NCBI GenBank assembly: GCA_015060835.1
Contig: SUXT01000014.1
Coordinates: 1 to 42,282, forward strand
Direction of reading: 5' to 3'
DNA length: 42,282 bases
Origin: Bacteroidales bacterium
GTDB lineage: Bacteria > Bacteroidota > Bacteroidia > Bacteroidales > Bacteroidaceae
Shown: positions 24,286 to 32,615 of the stretch, one piece after another
Layout of the letters: each line of letters starts with the position of its first letter
Position numbering within the stretch: position 1 is the stretch's first letter
Made by a program: the position numbers and the translations under genes
The notes under the pieces: model-generated
Told to the model about the DNA's origin: nothing
The model's input: the letters and a program-made list of their open reading frames with translations, nothing else
The model's database searches: none

Positions 24286-27159
24286 TTATTTCTTTTTGTT
24301 ATCTGCCTTGCCCTCCTCTTTTTTCTCCTCTTCCGAGAAGTCAGGTTCGTCGAGCGTATAGCCTTGTATCTCAATTTCGGGGATATTCGAGAAGTTCTGT
24401 TCGTAGAACTTTGCATATTCGCCGAAGCTGTAGTGCTTTACAAGTATGTCGAGATTGGCCTTTGAGATGAGCAGTATGTTCATTCCTTCCAACAACTGTG
24501 CGGTCTCTTTGTTCTTGAAGAGACGGCGACGGTATTCGAATGCCTCGTCGAAATTGAGGAATTCTTTTATTTGCAGTGTGGATATTGTGGCATATTTCAC
24601 AAACTCCATTTCGAAATTGCGCACCATGTATTTTGTAAAGTTGTAGCGTGCCATTTCGAAGAGCAGACGCTTCTCATCGAGCGAGTCGGTGGGGTAGGCA
24701 ATTACCATGCAGTAGGGTGTTGCACGCTCTTTGCTGAATTCGGGTACCTGCTCGTCGCCACTGCGTATGGTGCCATCGGTGCGACGCTCCCATATAGAGG
24801 TTGTTATGCTGCTGTGCAGCAGGCGTCCCTCCTGCAATCCTTTGGCATACTCCTGTGCAAGGGTGTTAACCTCTTCTTTCGACTTCAGCGCTATGAGAGC
24901 TTTTAGGGTTTCGAGTCCGCCCTTGTTGTCGTCGGTGTATAGTTGTGATACTGCCTTCAGGAACATGAATCGGGCGCGGTGTGCCCCTTGCGGGTACATC
25001 TGTGCGGCCTGTTCGTTGCCGGCGATTACCTCTTTGTACTCCTCCTTTTCAAAGTGTGTGTATGCCTTTGCATAGAGCGAATCCTCTTTGTGGCGCTTTA
25101 CCATTGGGTTGTCGAAGAAGTCGGACGCGGTTATCATCTGTGTATATTTGCTGCCGGCATAGTCGGTTATGAGCTTCTTGCGATACTCTTCGGCTTTCTC
25201 CTGTTCATCCCAACGTGAGCATGAGAGATAGAGATAATAATATATTTCATCGGCCTTTTCGTGCTTGGGGAACTCCTTTATGATGCGCTCAAAGGTGGCA
25301 ATTGTATGCTCTTTATCGTTGAGCTGCTCCTTGTATATGATGCCTGCCTGATAGAGCGATTCGGCGAGTATTTTTTTGGATGCGGCTACCTGTTCGTCTG
25401 TGCGGGGTATCTGGCGCATATAGTATTCGCGTGCGGTGGGGTCGTTTGCGAGCGAGTCGGCTTTTGCCTGCTCTGCACTTTGTGTCGCTTGTGTGTTGTC
25501 CTGTACTGCGGCTGTGCTGTCGCTCTTGACTGTTGCGATGCTGTCGCCGGTGAGTGTGCTGAGGCTGTCGGTGGCTATGCTGTCCTGTTGGGCCGACTTT
25601 ATGGTGTTCTTGCTCATTCGCCAATAGTCTCTGAGTGGACGCTGTCCCCACTTTTCGACGAAGCTGCTGTGTCCCTGTGTTACCAGTTGCCGGTTGTAGA
25701 AGTACCACTGCATCTCTCCGCTGGAGATGGAGTTTCCTACATTGGCCATGATGTTGAGTGCCTGATTGGGGTCGGCGGGCTTGCCGGCCTCCTTTTTCTT
25801 CTCACTGCGTGATTTGAGTTTTTCCTGCCTTTTTACTTCGGCTATCATGGCGTCGAGTATGGGGAATAGTTCCTCTTCGTTCATCGATGCCCATTTCAGC
25901 AGGTTGTCCTGTAATTCTATCGCATCGGTGTGCTTCACCAGGTTGGTGAGTACCGCCGCACGCAGTTGTATTGTTTCAATGCCGGGATATTCGACAGTGA
26001 GCAATGTCGAGGCCTGTTGGTAGTTAGGGAGGGCTTTTGAGAATTTGCCCTGCTCCCAATAGAATTCGGCAAGGCGCAGATGCAACAGTCCTGTTCCGTA
26101 GTTTTTGGTGGTGGCATCGGCAATGCCTGTTTCGTAGACATCTATGGCCTTTGCGGTGTCTTTGGCTGCCATGTGCACGTTACCGAGAGCATAGTGCAAC
26201 TGGCCGAGGTGGCTTGTGTTCTTCGGCTGCTTTATCATCTTTTCGAGTGAACGGATGATTTTCTTGCTCTGCTGATCGGTCATCGTTTCGGTGAGTTTGA
26301 TACGGGCATTTATTTCAAGATCGTACAAAGGACCTTGCAACAGTACTTTTTCGAAATATTTGAAGGCTTTTGTGCTGTCGCCGCGGTTCATATATAGTTG
26401 ACCGAGCAGATAATATTCGCGTGCCTTTTCGGTGCGTGTGATCTTTGGACGCTTGAGCATTGTCTCTATGTGGGGAATTGCCTCGTCGTATCGCTCCTGC
26501 TTGTAGAGCAGGTTGGCATTGGCCGTTGCCCAAATATATTTGAGCCCGGAGGGGAGGCTGTCGCGTTTTACGCGAGAGAGGAGCTCTTCTGCTTCGTATA
26601 ACCAGTCGAGCTGCGAGTAGCAGAGCGAGAGGCGTATGCGTGTCTCGGCAAGCACTTCGGGGTTGGTGGCATACAGGCGCTCCATGTATATGTATGTGCC
26701 GGCGGCCTCCATGAAGTTGCCTTGCAGGTATTGGGAATTTGCCATCATCATCCACACTTTATGCATGAAGGGATTGAACTCCTTCTGCTCATAGAAACGG
26801 CGCTCCTTCTCGGACAGCTTCTGTCCGGGCTTGCGCTTGGGTTTTTTCTTTATCGAGTGGTTCTTGATGGCTTTCTGTGCCTTCTCGATGGCGCGGTTGA
26901 AGTTTACCGAGCCCAATTTCTGTGATGCGGGGTTGCTGTTTATCAGCAGTGGAATCTGTTGCAGGTAGTTGTCCTTGTGGCCGTCTATCTGCGCAAGACG
27001 CCCTGCCACGTATGCCTGTTTCCCGTTGTGATATGTGTTGTATTTCGCCGAGAATGAGTGGTACATACGTGTCTGCTTGGTGTTGTGCTTGCGGCTGGCG
27101 CAGTTGCACAAGGCAAGCATCAGTGTTGTCGTGAATATGTATATGAGTGCTTTTCTCAA
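24286..27159 (-). CDS. porW: TPR lipoprotein, PorW/SprE-like
   Basis: The 957-residue protein has a lipoprotein signal (LMLALCNC, Cys18 or Cys20) and then a basic helical part (YHSFSAKYNTYHNGKQAYV) typical of SprE/PorW. Many tetratricopeptide units run from about 130 to 430 and 610 to 760 (for example ANSQYLQGNFMEAAGTYIYM and AEFYWEQGKFSKALPNYQQA). A low-complexity Ser/Asp/Ala linker lies near 535-590. The C terminus is acidic and lysine-rich. PorW is a component needed for type IX secretion. The gene order porW-porX supports the call. It begins 67 bases after the ABC permease ends. Other large TPR lipoproteins are possible. Confidence 0.78.
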   Translation of the reverse strand: MRKALIYIFTTTLMLALCNCASRKHNTKQTRMYHSFSAKYNTYHNGKQAYVAGRLAQIDGHKDNYLQQIPLLINSNPASQKLGSVNFNRAIEKAQKAIKNHSIKKKPKRKPGQKLSEKERRFYEQKEFNPFMHKVWMMMANSQYLQGNFMEAAGTYIYMERLYATNPEVLAETRIRLSLCYSQLDWLYEAEELLSRVKRDSLPSGLKYIWATANANLLYKQERYDEAIPHIETMLKRPKITRTEKAREYYLLGQLYMNRGDSTKAFKYFEKVLLQGPLYDLEINARIKLTETMTDQQSKKIIRSLEKMIKQPKNTSHLGQLHYALGNVHMAAKDTAKAIDVYETGIADATTKNYGTGLLHLRLAEFYWEQGKFSKALPNYQQASTLLTVEYPGIETIQLRAAVLTNLVKHTDAIELQDNLLKWASMNEEELFPILDAMIAEVKRQEKLKSRSEKKKEAGKPADPNQALNIMANVGNSISSGEMQWYFYNRQLVTQGHSSFVEKWGQRPLRDYWRMSKNTIKSAQQDSIATDSLSTLTGDSIATVKSDSTAAVQDNTQATQSAEQAKADSLANDPTAREYYMRQIPRTDEQVAASKKILAESLYQAGIIYKEQLNDKEHTIATFERIIKEFPKHEKADEIYYYLYLSCSRWDEQEKAEEYRKKLITDYAGSKYTQMITASDFFDNPMVKRHKEDSLYAKAYTHFEKEEYKEVIAGNEQAAQMYPQGAHRARFMFLKAVSQLYTDDNKGGLETLKALIALKSKEEVNTLAQEYAKGLQEGRLLHSSITTSIWERRTDGTIRSGDEQVPEFSKERATPYCMVIAYPTDSLDEKRLLFEMARYNFTKYMVRNFEMEFVKYATISTLQIKEFLNFDEAFEYRRRLFKNKETAQLLEGMNILLISKANLDILVKHYSFGEYAKFYEQNFSNIPEIEIQGYTLDEPDFSEEEKKEEGKADNKKK

Positions 27160-27226
27160 ATGGTGATTGCGTTTAAGCCGTAAAGTTAGGATTTTTTCTG
27201 CTCAATACGAAGCAAACGTCATATTA

Positions 27227-28054
27227 TTAACTTCTCTTTTTGCTTTTTATTGTGTTGCAGATGTATCTTGCCGATGCGCAGAGGGTATATAGGCCTATCG
27301 AGCAGACTATAATTGCAGCGCCGCCGGGAATGTCGAGCGCAAAGGAGAGCAGCAGGCCGCATACGCTTGCCATGTAGCCGAAAATGATTGACAGGGCTGT
27401 TATTTTCTTGTAATCTGCTGTGAAGAGCATTGCTGTCATCTGCGGCACTGTGAGCATAGATATTACAAGTATCACACCTATCATTCGCAGGCAGGCTACA
27501 ATTGTCAGTGCTATGAATATCATCATTACAGTCTCTATCGCTTCGACCGGCAAGCGGCGCGAGCGGGCAAATTCCTTGTCGAATGCTACGGCGACGATGG
27601 CGCGGTACATTATGATTGTGAACAGCACCGATGCAGTGCCTATTGCCGCAAGTACAATGATGTCCGTGGTTGTAACAGTGAGTATGTTGCCGAACAGATA
27701 GGTCGAAAGCTCGGCAGTGTATCCGGGCGTGAGAAAGCAGAAAATGACTCCCATTGTCATTCCAAGCACCCAAAGCAGTGCTATTGCCGAGTCTTCCCTG
27801 ATCTCCTTGTGGCGGCCAAGAATCTGTATGCCCAATGCCGAAGCCACGGCGAATATGAATGCCCCAACTGTGGGGCTGAATGAGAAGAACATTCCCATTC
27901 CCACTCCTCCAAACGATGCGTGCGTTATTCCTCCGCTGATAAATAGCAGTCGTCTTGAAACTACATATGTGCCGGTGATTCCGCACAAGATGGAGGCAAG
28001 CAACGCGCCTGCGAGTGCGTTTCTGAAAAACAGGTAGTCGAGTAATTCTGTCAT
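27227..28054 (-). CDS. Zinc/manganese-type ABC transporter permease (ABC-3 family)
   Basis: The 275-residue integral membrane protein has about eight hydrophobic segments and family motifs near the N terminus (FFRNALAGALLASILCGITG, then GITHASFGGVGMGMFF) and in the middle (IIVLAAIGTASVLFT, FARSRRLPVEAIE). It resembles ZnuB/MntB permeases that import Zn or Mn. No ATPase or binding protein lies nearby, so partners must be elsewhere. It follows the Cys/His-rich membrane protein by 42 bases, in one transcript. Confidence 0.88.
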   Translation of the reverse strand: MTELLDYLFFRNALAGALLASILCGITGTYVVSRRLLFISGGITHASFGGVGMGMFFSFSPTVGAFIFAVASALGIQILGRHKEIREDSAIALLWVLGMTMGVIFCFLTPGYTAELSTYLFGNILTVTTTDIIVLAAIGTASVLFTIIMYRAIVAVAFDKEFARSRRLPVEAIETVMMIFIALTIVACLRMIGVILVISMLTVPQMTAMLFTADYKKITALSIIFGYMASVCGLLLSFALDIPGGAAIIVCSIGLYTLCASARYICNTIKSKKRS

Positions 28055-28096
28055 ATAAGATGTTGATATACAGATTAAACCCGCTTGTGGTGGGTG

Positions 28097-28465
28097 CTAT
28101 TGCAGGATAAGCAGAATCTCATCCTTGAGCTCCGCAGGAACTTCTATTCCTCGCTGTTGCAGGCACTGCACCCATTGGTCGACCTCTTCGCTCTTCATGG
28201 TGTAGAGCACGCCTCGGAACTCCTCAATCTCCTCTTCGGAATACTCCTCCGGGCTGCGTCCTTTGTAGGCATCAAGTTCCTCGTCATCGAAGTAGAGTGA
28301 TTCCTTGTCGAGGCCCTTCTCGCATACAGCATGCCGTCCGCAGCAGCCGCCCTCGACATCGTGGTGCTCCTCGGGTTGCGGTTCGCCTTTTCTGCGGGCA
28401 TTGTAAAGCAGGTAGGCTACAAGAATTATTGCAAGTAGGACAAACAGTATGATGGTTTTGTTCAT
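28097..28465 (-). CDS. Small membrane-anchored protein with Cys/His cluster
   Basis: The 122-residue protein has one N-terminal membrane helix (about 5-22), then His34-His35 and the cluster Cys41-Cys42-x2-His45-x2-Cys48 (CCGRHAVCEK), followed by a charged, acidic helical tail (SPEEYSEEEIEEF and VDQWVQCLQQRG). The cluster could bind zinc or a similar metal; the tail may bind protein. I do not know a function. Direct linkage to the metal permease at 27227 suggests a metal-handling role, which is inference. Confidence 0.7.
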   Translation of the reverse strand: MNKTIILFVLLAIILVAYLLYNARRKGEPQPEEHHDVEGGCCGRHAVCEKGLDKESLYFDDEELDAYKGRSPEEYSEEEIEEFRGVLYTMKSEEVDQWVQCLQQRGIEVPAELKDEILLILQ

Positions 28466-28485
28466 ATTATTGATGATTTGCTATG

Positions 28486-28516
28486 CAAAGGTATGGAAAT
28501 TTGCCATATACGGCAA
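28486..28516 (-). promoter_or_regulatory. Promoter of the minus-strand permease/porW run
   Basis: On the minus strand TTG (28516-28514) and TACCTTTG (28493-28486) are 20 bases apart, a close match to the Bacteroidetes promoter, about 20 bases upstream of the ATG at 28465. Confidence 0.75.
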
Positions 28517-28628
28517 GCGTACAGGGTGTTACTTTGTTGCGTAAAGCGAATTTTTACAAAATGTAATGTGTTGAGGAACTTATATGTTAAAAATGTATTA
28601 AATTGTATGCTGATTCGATAATATATAT

Positions 28629-28636
28629 TATTTTTG
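28629..28636 (+). promoter_or_regulatory. -7 box before the FKBP genes
   Basis: TATTTTTG matches TAnnTTTG; a TTG at 28603-28605 is 23 bases upstream, slightly far. The FKBP start lies about 95 bases downstream. Confidence 0.5.
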
Positions 28637-28729
28637 CCAAGATATTTGATTGTGTTCGTGTGTGGCAGAATCTTTTGCCCCGCATGGTATAAATCATTGA
28701 CGAAGAAAAATTTTCAAACAATAATAAAA

Positions 28730-29314
28730 ATGGACAAATTCAGCTACGGCTTAGGTATGAACATCGGCCAGAATCTGGCCTCTATGGGTGTAAGCACACT
28801 CGAATTCGCGGATTTTGTTAAGGGAATGCAGGATGTGCTTTCCGGCAAACAGACAGAAATAACAGTTGTTGAGGCTCAGAATGCCATCAACGATTTTTTC
28901 AACAAACTCACAGAAGAGAAGTACGGTAAGACCAAAGAGAGCGGCATTGCTTTCCTCGAGGAGAACAAAAAACGCGAAGGCGTTGTAACCCTCCCCAGTG
29001 GTCTTCAGTACGAGATTATCAATGCCGGCTTGGGTAAAAAGCCTACAGCAGCCGACAGAGTACAGTGCCACTACGAGGGTACACTTATCGATGGCACAGT
29101 GTTCGATAGCTCAATCAAGAGAGGTCAGCCCGCAGTTTTCGGTGTGTCTCAGGTGATTGCCGGATGGGTTGAGGCTCTTCAGCTTATGGGCGAAGGCTCA
29201 AAGTGGAGACTCTACATTCCTTATGACCTTGCATACGGCGCGAACGGTGCAGGTGAGATGATTCCTCCCTACAGCGCACTTATCTTCGATGTAGAACTTA
29301 TAAAAGTATTGTAA
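28730..29314 (+). CDS. FKBP-type peptidyl-prolyl isomerase (cytoplasmic form)
   Basis: From the ATG at 28730 (MDKFSYGLGMNIGQNLASMG) the protein has 194 residues and no signal peptide; a TTG start at 28634 would overlap the promoter box. The N-terminal part (1-85) is the FkpA-type dimerisation region, and the C-terminal FKBP domain carries VQCHYEGTLIDGTVFDSS, VIAGWVEALQLMGEGSKW and PYSALIFDVELI. It catalyses proline isomerisation and chaperones folding. It is 19 bases before a lipoprotein paralogue, which suggests duplication with relocation across the membrane. Confidence 0.9.
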   Translation: MDKFSYGLGMNIGQNLASMGVSTLEFADFVKGMQDVLSGKQTEITVVEAQNAINDFFNKLTEEKYGKTKESGIAFLEENKKREGVVTLPSGLQYEIINAGLGKKPTAADRVQCHYEGTLIDGTVFDSSIKRGQPAVFGVSQVIAGWVEALQLMGEGSKWRLYIPYDLAYGANGAGEMIPPYSALIFDVELIKVL

Positions 29315-29333
29315 TTTATATTATCACGAAAAA

Positions 29334-30164
29334 ATGAAAAAGATTGTATTTTTGGTATCTCTTGTTGCTGTTGTGCTTACATCATGCGGCGGTGGCAAGA
29401 ACATGAGAAACGTATCTCTCAAGACTACTCAGGACTCATTGGCATTTGCAGTGAGCCTTGCAAAATCAGAAACATTGAGCGACATCATCTATCTCCAGCT
29501 TGGTGTAGACTCTGCTCACATCGATGAGTTTGTACGCGGTGTGTGCGATGCATTCCCTATGAGCGACGACAAGAAGTCTGATGCTTATGTGAAAGGTCTT
29601 TCAATCGGTTCACAGGCTGCAAACGTATACCTCAATGCAAACGAGGAGGTATATCCCGGTGATTCAGTGAACAAGCTCGATAGAGAGATGTTCCTTGCCG
29701 GTCTTATCGCAGGCGTATACAACGATGGCAAAGTCATGTCAACAGAAGCAGCAGTAGAGTACTCCGACAGAGTAATCTACCGTCAGGCAAGCGAGGATTT
29801 TATGGCTGAGAACAAGAAGCAGCCCGGTGTTGTAGCGCTCCCCAGCGGTCTCCAGTACAAGATGGAGGTTGAGGGTAAAGGCCCTGTTGCAACAGCAGTC
29901 GACACAGCATACGTAATCTACAAGGGTACACTTCCCAACGGCAGAACATTTGACAGCTCACGCGGTAAGGAGGTTGCATTCCCTGTTTCAGGTGTAGTTC
30001 CCGGCTTCTCAGAGGCTTTGCAGGTTCTCCCCGAGGGTACAAAATGCAAAATCTATCTTCCCTGGAACCTTGCGTACGGCAAGAGCGGTAACAGAGGTAT
30101 TCCTCCCTACAGCGCACTTATCTTCGATATTGAGATTATGCGCGTAGTAAAGGCTAAGAAGTAA
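29334..30164 (+). CDS. FKBP-type peptidyl-prolyl isomerase lipoprotein
   Basis: The 276-residue protein has a lipoprotein signal (VVLTSC, Cys18), an FkpA-like N-terminal region (about 45-160) and a C-terminal FKBP domain (TAYVIYKGTLPNGRTFDSS, VVPGFSEALQVLPEGTKCKI, PYSALIFDIEIM). It should work in the periplasm or at the outer membrane as a folding helper. It resembles the preceding gene along its whole length. A terminator follows. Confidence 0.92.
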   Translation: MKKIVFLVSLVAVVLTSCGGGKNMRNVSLKTTQDSLAFAVSLAKSETLSDIIYLQLGVDSAHIDEFVRGVCDAFPMSDDKKSDAYVKGLSIGSQAANVYLNANEEVYPGDSVNKLDREMFLAGLIAGVYNDGKVMSTEAAVEYSDRVIYRQASEDFMAENKKQPGVVALPSGLQYKMEVEGKGPVATAVDTAYVIYKGTLPNGRTFDSSRGKEVAFPVSGVVPGFSEALQVLPEGTKCKIYLPWNLAYGKSGNRGIPPYSALIFDIEIMRVVKAKK

Positions 30165-30178
30165 TAATGATAAAACCG

Positions 30179-30213
30179 TCCGCTGCCTGCCGTAAGGCAG
30201 GCAGCGGATATTT
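30179..30213 (+). terminator. Terminator of the FKBP pair
   Basis: TCCGCTGCCTGCC (30179-30191) and its complement (30196-30208) form a 13-bp GC-rich stem with a 4-base loop, followed by TATTTATAG, a weak T-run. Confidence 0.8.
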
Positions 30214-30241
30214 ATAGAATCTCCCTATATACTATTGCAAA

Positions 30242-30706
30242 ATGAAAGGCGGCGAATGCAAGACAGACAGTCTCGATCTTAAAATATTGAGCATAATTTC
30301 GAAGGATGCCCGCATTCCGTTCAAGAATGTGGCAGAATCGTGCGGAGTATCACGTGCGGCAATACACATGCGTGTGCAGCACATGATAGATATGGGAGTC
30401 ATCATCGGCTCAAGCTACGAAGTGAACATGAAACGCCTCGGATTCACCACCTGCACATATGTAGGAATCAACTTCGAACGCGGCTCGATGTATCGCGATG
30501 TAATAAAACAACTCGAAGAGATTCCCGAAATTGTCGAGTGCAGCTACACAACAGGCCCCTATTCTGTTATGATAAAAATGTATGCCCGCGACAACGAACA
30601 GCTTATGGAACTTCTCAACGGCAAGATACAGAAAATCCCCGGAGTGGTAAGCACAGAAACAATGATAGTGCTCGACAACAGCATAAAAAGAAATTTACCA
30701 TTATAA
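30242..30706 (+). CDS. Lrp/AsnC family transcriptional regulator
   Basis: The 154-residue regulator has the N-terminal winged helix (LDLKILSIISKDARIPFKNV, then SRAAIHMRVQHMIDMGVI) and a C-terminal RAM ligand domain (EIPEIVECSYTTGPYSVMIK and GVVSTETMIVLDN). Such proteins sense amino acids or peptides and control their metabolism. It lies 11 bases before the C26-M19 fusion peptidase gene, so that gene is the natural candidate target; this is inference. The ligand cannot be read. Confidence 0.93.
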   Translation: MKGGECKTDSLDLKILSIISKDARIPFKNVAESCGVSRAAIHMRVQHMIDMGVIIGSSYEVNMKRLGFTTCTYVGINFERGSMYRDVIKQLEEIPEIVECSYTTGPYSVMIKMYARDNEQLMELLNGKIQKIPGVVSTETMIVLDNSIKRNLPL

Positions 30707-30717
30707 TATATAAATAT

Positions 30718-32490
30718 ATGGCAACGGAACAGTTCGAGGATAAATTCAATCTCAATAGTGAATACAATGAACTGCACCGCAAATATCCGATGAGCGGCCG
30801 CCGGCCGCTCATCGGCATTTCGGGCAACTTCAGCGAAGGCAACTGCTGTCTTGCAAACGGGTATTACCTATCGGTTCTCGAAGCAGGCGGAACACCTGTT
30901 ATAATCCCTCCATACCCCCATAGAGAGCAGTTGCTGAGCACCATAGAAATGCTCGATGCCCTTATGCTGTCGGGCGGAGCGGATATTGACCCTCGCTACA
31001 TGAACGAAGCGCCCGACTACAATCTGCTGCACAACATCAATCCCGCCCGCGACGAGCAGGAACTTATGCTTGCCCGCCTCGCTGCCGACCGTCAGATACC
31101 CATTCTCGGCATCTGCCGTGGTATACAGACTATGGCAGCTGCATACGGCGGCAGAGTGCATCAGGATATTTACGCTGCTCTCGGCGATGGACTTCTTGTG
31201 CATAGTCAAGAGGAGGAGCGTAGCATTGCAACCCATTCAGTTGATATTTTTGAGGGCTCGCTGTTGCACAAACTCTTCGGTGCGACATTGGCTGTAAACA
31301 GTTTTCATCATCAGGCTGTATCGCAAGTGCCCGACGGTTTCCGCATTACTGCTGTTGCCACAGATGGAGTAATAGAGGCAATGGAGAGTGTCGATGGCCG
31401 TCCGATGGTAGGCGTGCAGTGGCATCCCGAATGTTTTATTCTTAAAGATGGCAACCGTGTGATGCTGCCTCTCTTTGAATGGCTCGTCTCCGAGGCTGCG
31501 CTCTACAGAGCGGCTCGCACCCTGCACTCACAGATGATAACATTAGATTCTCACTGCGACACCCCTATGCTTTTTGCCGGCGGTTACGACCTTGCGGAGC
31601 GCAGTGCTGTGGCACTTGTGGACCTTCACAAAATGGATGAAGGCGGCCTCGATGTTGTAACGATGGCGGCCTATCTCAAACAAGAGGCCCGCGATGAAGC
31701 GTCGCTGTTGCAAGCAACAGAAAAGGCGTCGGCCTTGCTCGATGGCATACGTCAAAGAGTGGAATGCAGTGGTGGCAACGCTACAATATGCACAACACCT
31801 CAGCAGGTGACTGAGGCCAAGAAACAAGGCAAAAAGATAATAATGCCCGCAATAGAGAACGGGTATGCCATAGGCGCAGACCTTGCCAATATTGAAAAGT
31901 TCCGCGATGCAGGCGTCGTTTATATGACACTTTGCCACAATGGCGACAATGACATCTGCGACTCGGCACGCGGCACAGGCGAGCATGGCGGCCTTAGTCC
32001 TTTCGGGCGCAAAGTGGTCCGCGAGATGAATAGGGTTGGCGTGATGATAGACCTTTCTCATGCATCCGAAAAGAGTTTTTACGATACACTTGAAGCAAGT
32101 GCAGTTCCTGTCGTCTGCTCCCACTCGTCGTGCAAGGCCTTGTGCAATCACCCTCGCAATCTCACCGACGATCAGTTGCGGGCAATAGCCGCTAAGGGTG
32201 GAGTGGTGCAGATAACAATGTACAAAGGCTTCCTCGTGGACAATGGTGAAGCAACGCTTGCCGATTTTCTCCGTCATCTTGAACATGCAATCGGGATAGC
32301 GGGAATCGACCACGTAGGCATCGGTACGGATTTTGACGGCGACGGCACAATTCTCGGATGCCGCGACGCATCGCAGATGATAAATCTCACGCGCGAACTT
32401 CTTCGTCGCGGATATGATACAGCCTCAATAAGGAAAATTTGGGGCGAAAACTGGCTGCGAGTGATGGCGGTGGTTCAAAACAATGTCTGA
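30718..32490 (+). CDS. Fusion of C26 gamma-glutamyl hydrolase-like and M19 dipeptidase domains
   Basis: From the ATG at 30718 the protein has 590 residues; an upstream frame overlapping the Lrp gene is rejected. Residues about 30-260 form a class I glutamine-amidotransferase-like C26 domain with Cys133 (LGICRGIQTM) and His236-Pro-Glu238 (GVQWHPE). Residues about 272-585 form an M19 (renal dipeptidase) domain with metal ligands His279 and Asp281 (SHCDT), Glu380 (AIENGY), His448 (DLSHAS), His469 (CSHSSCK) and Asp538 (GTDFDGD). No signal peptide is present, so it acts in the cytoplasm. A joint role in breaking gamma-glutamyl peptides (glutathione-type or muropeptide) and the resulting dipeptides is plausible. 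It follows an Lrp-type regulator. Confidence 0.9.
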   Translation: MATEQFEDKFNLNSEYNELHRKYPMSGRRPLIGISGNFSEGNCCLANGYYLSVLEAGGTPVIIPPYPHREQLLSTIEMLDALMLSGGADIDPRYMNEAPDYNLLHNINPARDEQELMLARLAADRQIPILGICRGIQTMAAAYGGRVHQDIYAALGDGLLVHSQEEERSIATHSVDIFEGSLLHKLFGATLAVNSFHHQAVSQVPDGFRITAVATDGVIEAMESVDGRPMVGVQWHPECFILKDGNRVMLPLFEWLVSEAALYRAARTLHSQMITLDSHCDTPMLFAGGYDLAERSAVALVDLHKMDEGGLDVVTMAAYLKQEARDEASLLQATEKASALLDGIRQRVECSGGNATICTTPQQVTEAKKQGKKIIMPAIENGYAIGADLANIEKFRDAGVVYMTLCHNGDNDICDSARGTGEHGGLSPFGRKVVREMNRVGVMIDLSHASEKSFYDTLEASAVPVVCSHSSCKALCNHPRNLTDDQLRAIAAKGGVVQITMYKGFLVDNGEATLADFLRHLEHAIGIAGIDHVGIGTDFDGDGTILGCRDASQMINLTRELLRRGYDTASIRKIWGENWLRVMAVVQNNV

Positions 32491-32567
32491 AAGCACTAAT
32501 TTTTAGTGAAAAAAATAAAATTTTTTATAAAGAAAATATATCATAAAATTTTACTTAAATTTTTATT

Positions 32568-32575
32568 TATATTTG
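32568..32575 (+). promoter_or_regulatory. -7 box of the lipoprotein gene at 32616
   Basis: TATATTTG lies in a very AT-rich stretch 40 bases before the start codon. No clear -33 element is seen. Confidence 0.55.
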
Positions 32576-32615
32576 CAAAAGTAAAATAAGTAAGAATACG
32601 TAAAAATAGAAAATC

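Noticed and set aside
28634-28729. Extended FKBP with an odd 32-residue N terminus
   Set aside because: The start would be a TTG overlapping the -7 box; MDKFSYGLG at 28730 is the family's typical start.
30340-30717. 126-codon extension of the C26-M19 protein
   Set aside because: It overlaps the Lrp-type regulator in another frame; the ATG at 30718 gives a normal C26 N terminus.
31543-32313. 256-codon minus-strand frame inside the fusion peptidase
   Set aside because: It is antisense to conserved M19 motifs and has no promoter or family resemblance.
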